The notes under the pieces: generated by a model | The model's database searches: none | Told to the model about the DNA's origin: nothing | The model's input: only the letters and a program-made list of their open reading frames with translations | Translations under genes and position numbers: made by a program | Shown: positions 5,898 through 6,504 of the stretch, piece by piece | Numbering within the stretch: the first letter of the stretch is position 1 | How the letters are laid out: each line of letters starts with the position of its first letter | Source of the DNA: DASSTJ01 sp035707965 | GTDB taxonomy: Bacteria; Actinomycetota; Actinomycetes; Actinomycetales; Angustibacteraceae | DNA length: 6,504 nt | Assembly (NCBI GenBank): GCA_035707965.1 | Contig: DASSTJ010000042.1 | Span: 1-6,504 of the forward strand | Direction: 5' to 3'

Positions 5898-5929
5898 GCC
5901 TGCGCGCACTCAGCGGCGCACGTGCAGGC
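5898..5929 (-). terminator. Hairpin directly after the UDP-glucose dehydrogenase stop
   Basis: On the plus strand GCCTGC (5898-5903) pairs with GCAGGC (5924-5929), and GCGC (5904-5907) continues the stem with GCGC (5916-5919) across a 4-base bulge. It begins 2 bases after the stop codon at 5934-5932. There is no U-tract. Together with the second hairpin downstream it suggests that transcription ends before the transporter gene. Confidence 0.4.
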
Positions 5930-5931
5930 GC

Positions 5932-6504
5932 TCAGGCGAAGCGGCGGCCCAGCGCGCGGTACGTCCAGCCGGCGTCGCGCCAGCGGGCCGGGTCGAGGGC
6001 GTTGCGCCCGTCGACGACGCGGCGTTGCTCCACGAGCTCGCCGAGGCAGGCGGGGTCGAGCTCGCGGTACTGGCGCCACTCGGTCAGGTGCAGCACGACG
6101 TGCGCTCCCTCCACGGCCTGCTCGACGGTGTCGGCGTACGCGAGGTCCGGCCAGGCGTGCCGGGCGTTGTCCAGGGCCTGCGGGTCGTGCACCGTGACGT
6201 GCGCGCCCTGCAGCTTCACCTGGGCCGCGACCGACAGCGCGGGGGAGTCGCGGATGTCGTCGCTGTCGGGCTTGAAGGCCGCGCCGAGCACCGCGACGCG
6301 CTTGCCGATGAACGAGCCGTCGCACTGCTCGCGCGCCAGGTCGACCATGCGTGACCGACGGCGCATGTTGATGGCGTCGACCTCGCGCAGGAAGGTCAGG
6401 GCCTGGTCGGCGCCGAGCTCGCCGGCGCGGGCCATGAAGGCCCGGATGTCCTTGGGGAGGCAGCCGCCGCCGAAGCCGAGGCCGGCGCCGAGGAACTTGC
6501 GTCC
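5932..6504 (-). CDS. ugd: UDP-glucose 6-dehydrogenase, C-terminal part
   Basis: The gene enters from the right edge; about 190 C-terminal codons are visible. The enzyme oxidises UDP-glucose to UDP-glucuronate with two NAD+ and supplies precursors for cell-envelope polysaccharides. The fragment opens at the active site: GLGFGGGCLPKDIRAFM contains the catalytic cysteine in the family's G-F-G-G-x-C-L-P-K-D motif. After it come the dimerisation helix (LTFLREVDAINMRRR) and the C-terminal UDP-binding Rossmann domain, with VAVLGAAFKPDSDDIRDSPA, VHDPQALDNAR, HLTEWRQYRELDP and VVDGRNALDP. It ends in YRALGRRFA. The N-terminal NAD-binding domain is outside the window. The family also includes GDP-mannose and UDP-ManNAc dehydrogenases; the KPDSDDIRDSPAL and LTEW wording fits actinobacterial UDP-glucose enzymes best. 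No lesion is seen in the visible part. Confidence 0.92.
   Translation of the reverse strand, partial: GRKFLGAGLGFGGGCLPKDIRAFMARAGELGADQALTFLREVDAINMRRRSRMVDLAREQCDGSFIGKRVAVLGAAFKPDSDDIRDSPALSVAAQVKLQGAHVTVHDPQALDNARHAWPDLAYADTVEQAVEGAHVVLHLTEWRQYRELDPACLGELVEQRRVVDGRNALDPARWRDAGWTYRALGRRFA

Noticed and set aside
5058..5909. Upstream extension of the DUF488 frame, which would give a 468-residue fusion
   Set aside because: The extra part overlaps the LysE-family gene on the same strand in a different frame and is low-complexity Arg/Ala/Gly; the ribosome site and the conserved N-terminus place the start at 5057.
5828..6325. Upstream extension of the LysE-family frame, giving 385 residues
   Set aside because: It overlaps the well-supported UDP-glucose dehydrogenase in another frame and contains no membrane segments or known motif.

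Overview
The window is dense, very GC-rich DNA with strong G/C bias at third codon positions. Its protein families are typical of high-GC Gram-positive bacteria, so I read it as an ordinary chromosomal segment of an actinomycete (Actinomycetota). The genus cannot be fixed from sequence alone. I see no transposase, integrase, phage gene, tRNA, rRNA or CRISPR array.

Layout. On the left edge a minus-strand gene, probably a DUF4389 membrane protein, is cut off after its first ~29 codons. It diverges from a plus-strand isocitrate lyase/PEP mutase-superfamily gene (283-1113). A 232-base gap follows that holds a diverged direct repeat. Next comes a long plus-strand gene of the YyaL/SPATA20 family (1346-3625), with a thioredoxin-like domain followed by a glycosidase-like barrel. 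It converges on four minus-strand genes. Read in their own direction these are the C-terminal third of a UDP-glucose 6-dehydrogenase (6504-5932), a LysE-family transporter (5827-5168), a DUF488 protein (5057-4503) and a hemolysin III/TrhA-family membrane protein (4468-3734). The gaps between the four are 104, 110 and 34 bases.

The genes do not form one pathway. They look like independent housekeeping or accessory functions: nucleotide-sugar oxidation for envelope polysaccharide, small-molecule export, a membrane homeostasis protein and poorly characterised enzymes. The two larger minus-strand gaps and the hairpins after the dehydrogenase suggest separate transcription units. The hemolysin III gene appears to have its own promoter, which would give a leaderless mRNA, with a palindromic operator-like site overlapping the end of DUF488.

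The most notable features are small repeats rather than genes. A 70-base nested palindrome lies in frame inside the YyaL-family gene, where the family normally has a short linker, and looks like an inserted palindromic element. A second, possibly related palindrome sits between the convergent genes. A roughly 83% identical repeat, with period 104, spans the stop codon of the lyase gene and carries a strong Shine-Dalgarno plus ATG in one copy only. I found no convincing new multi-gene system.
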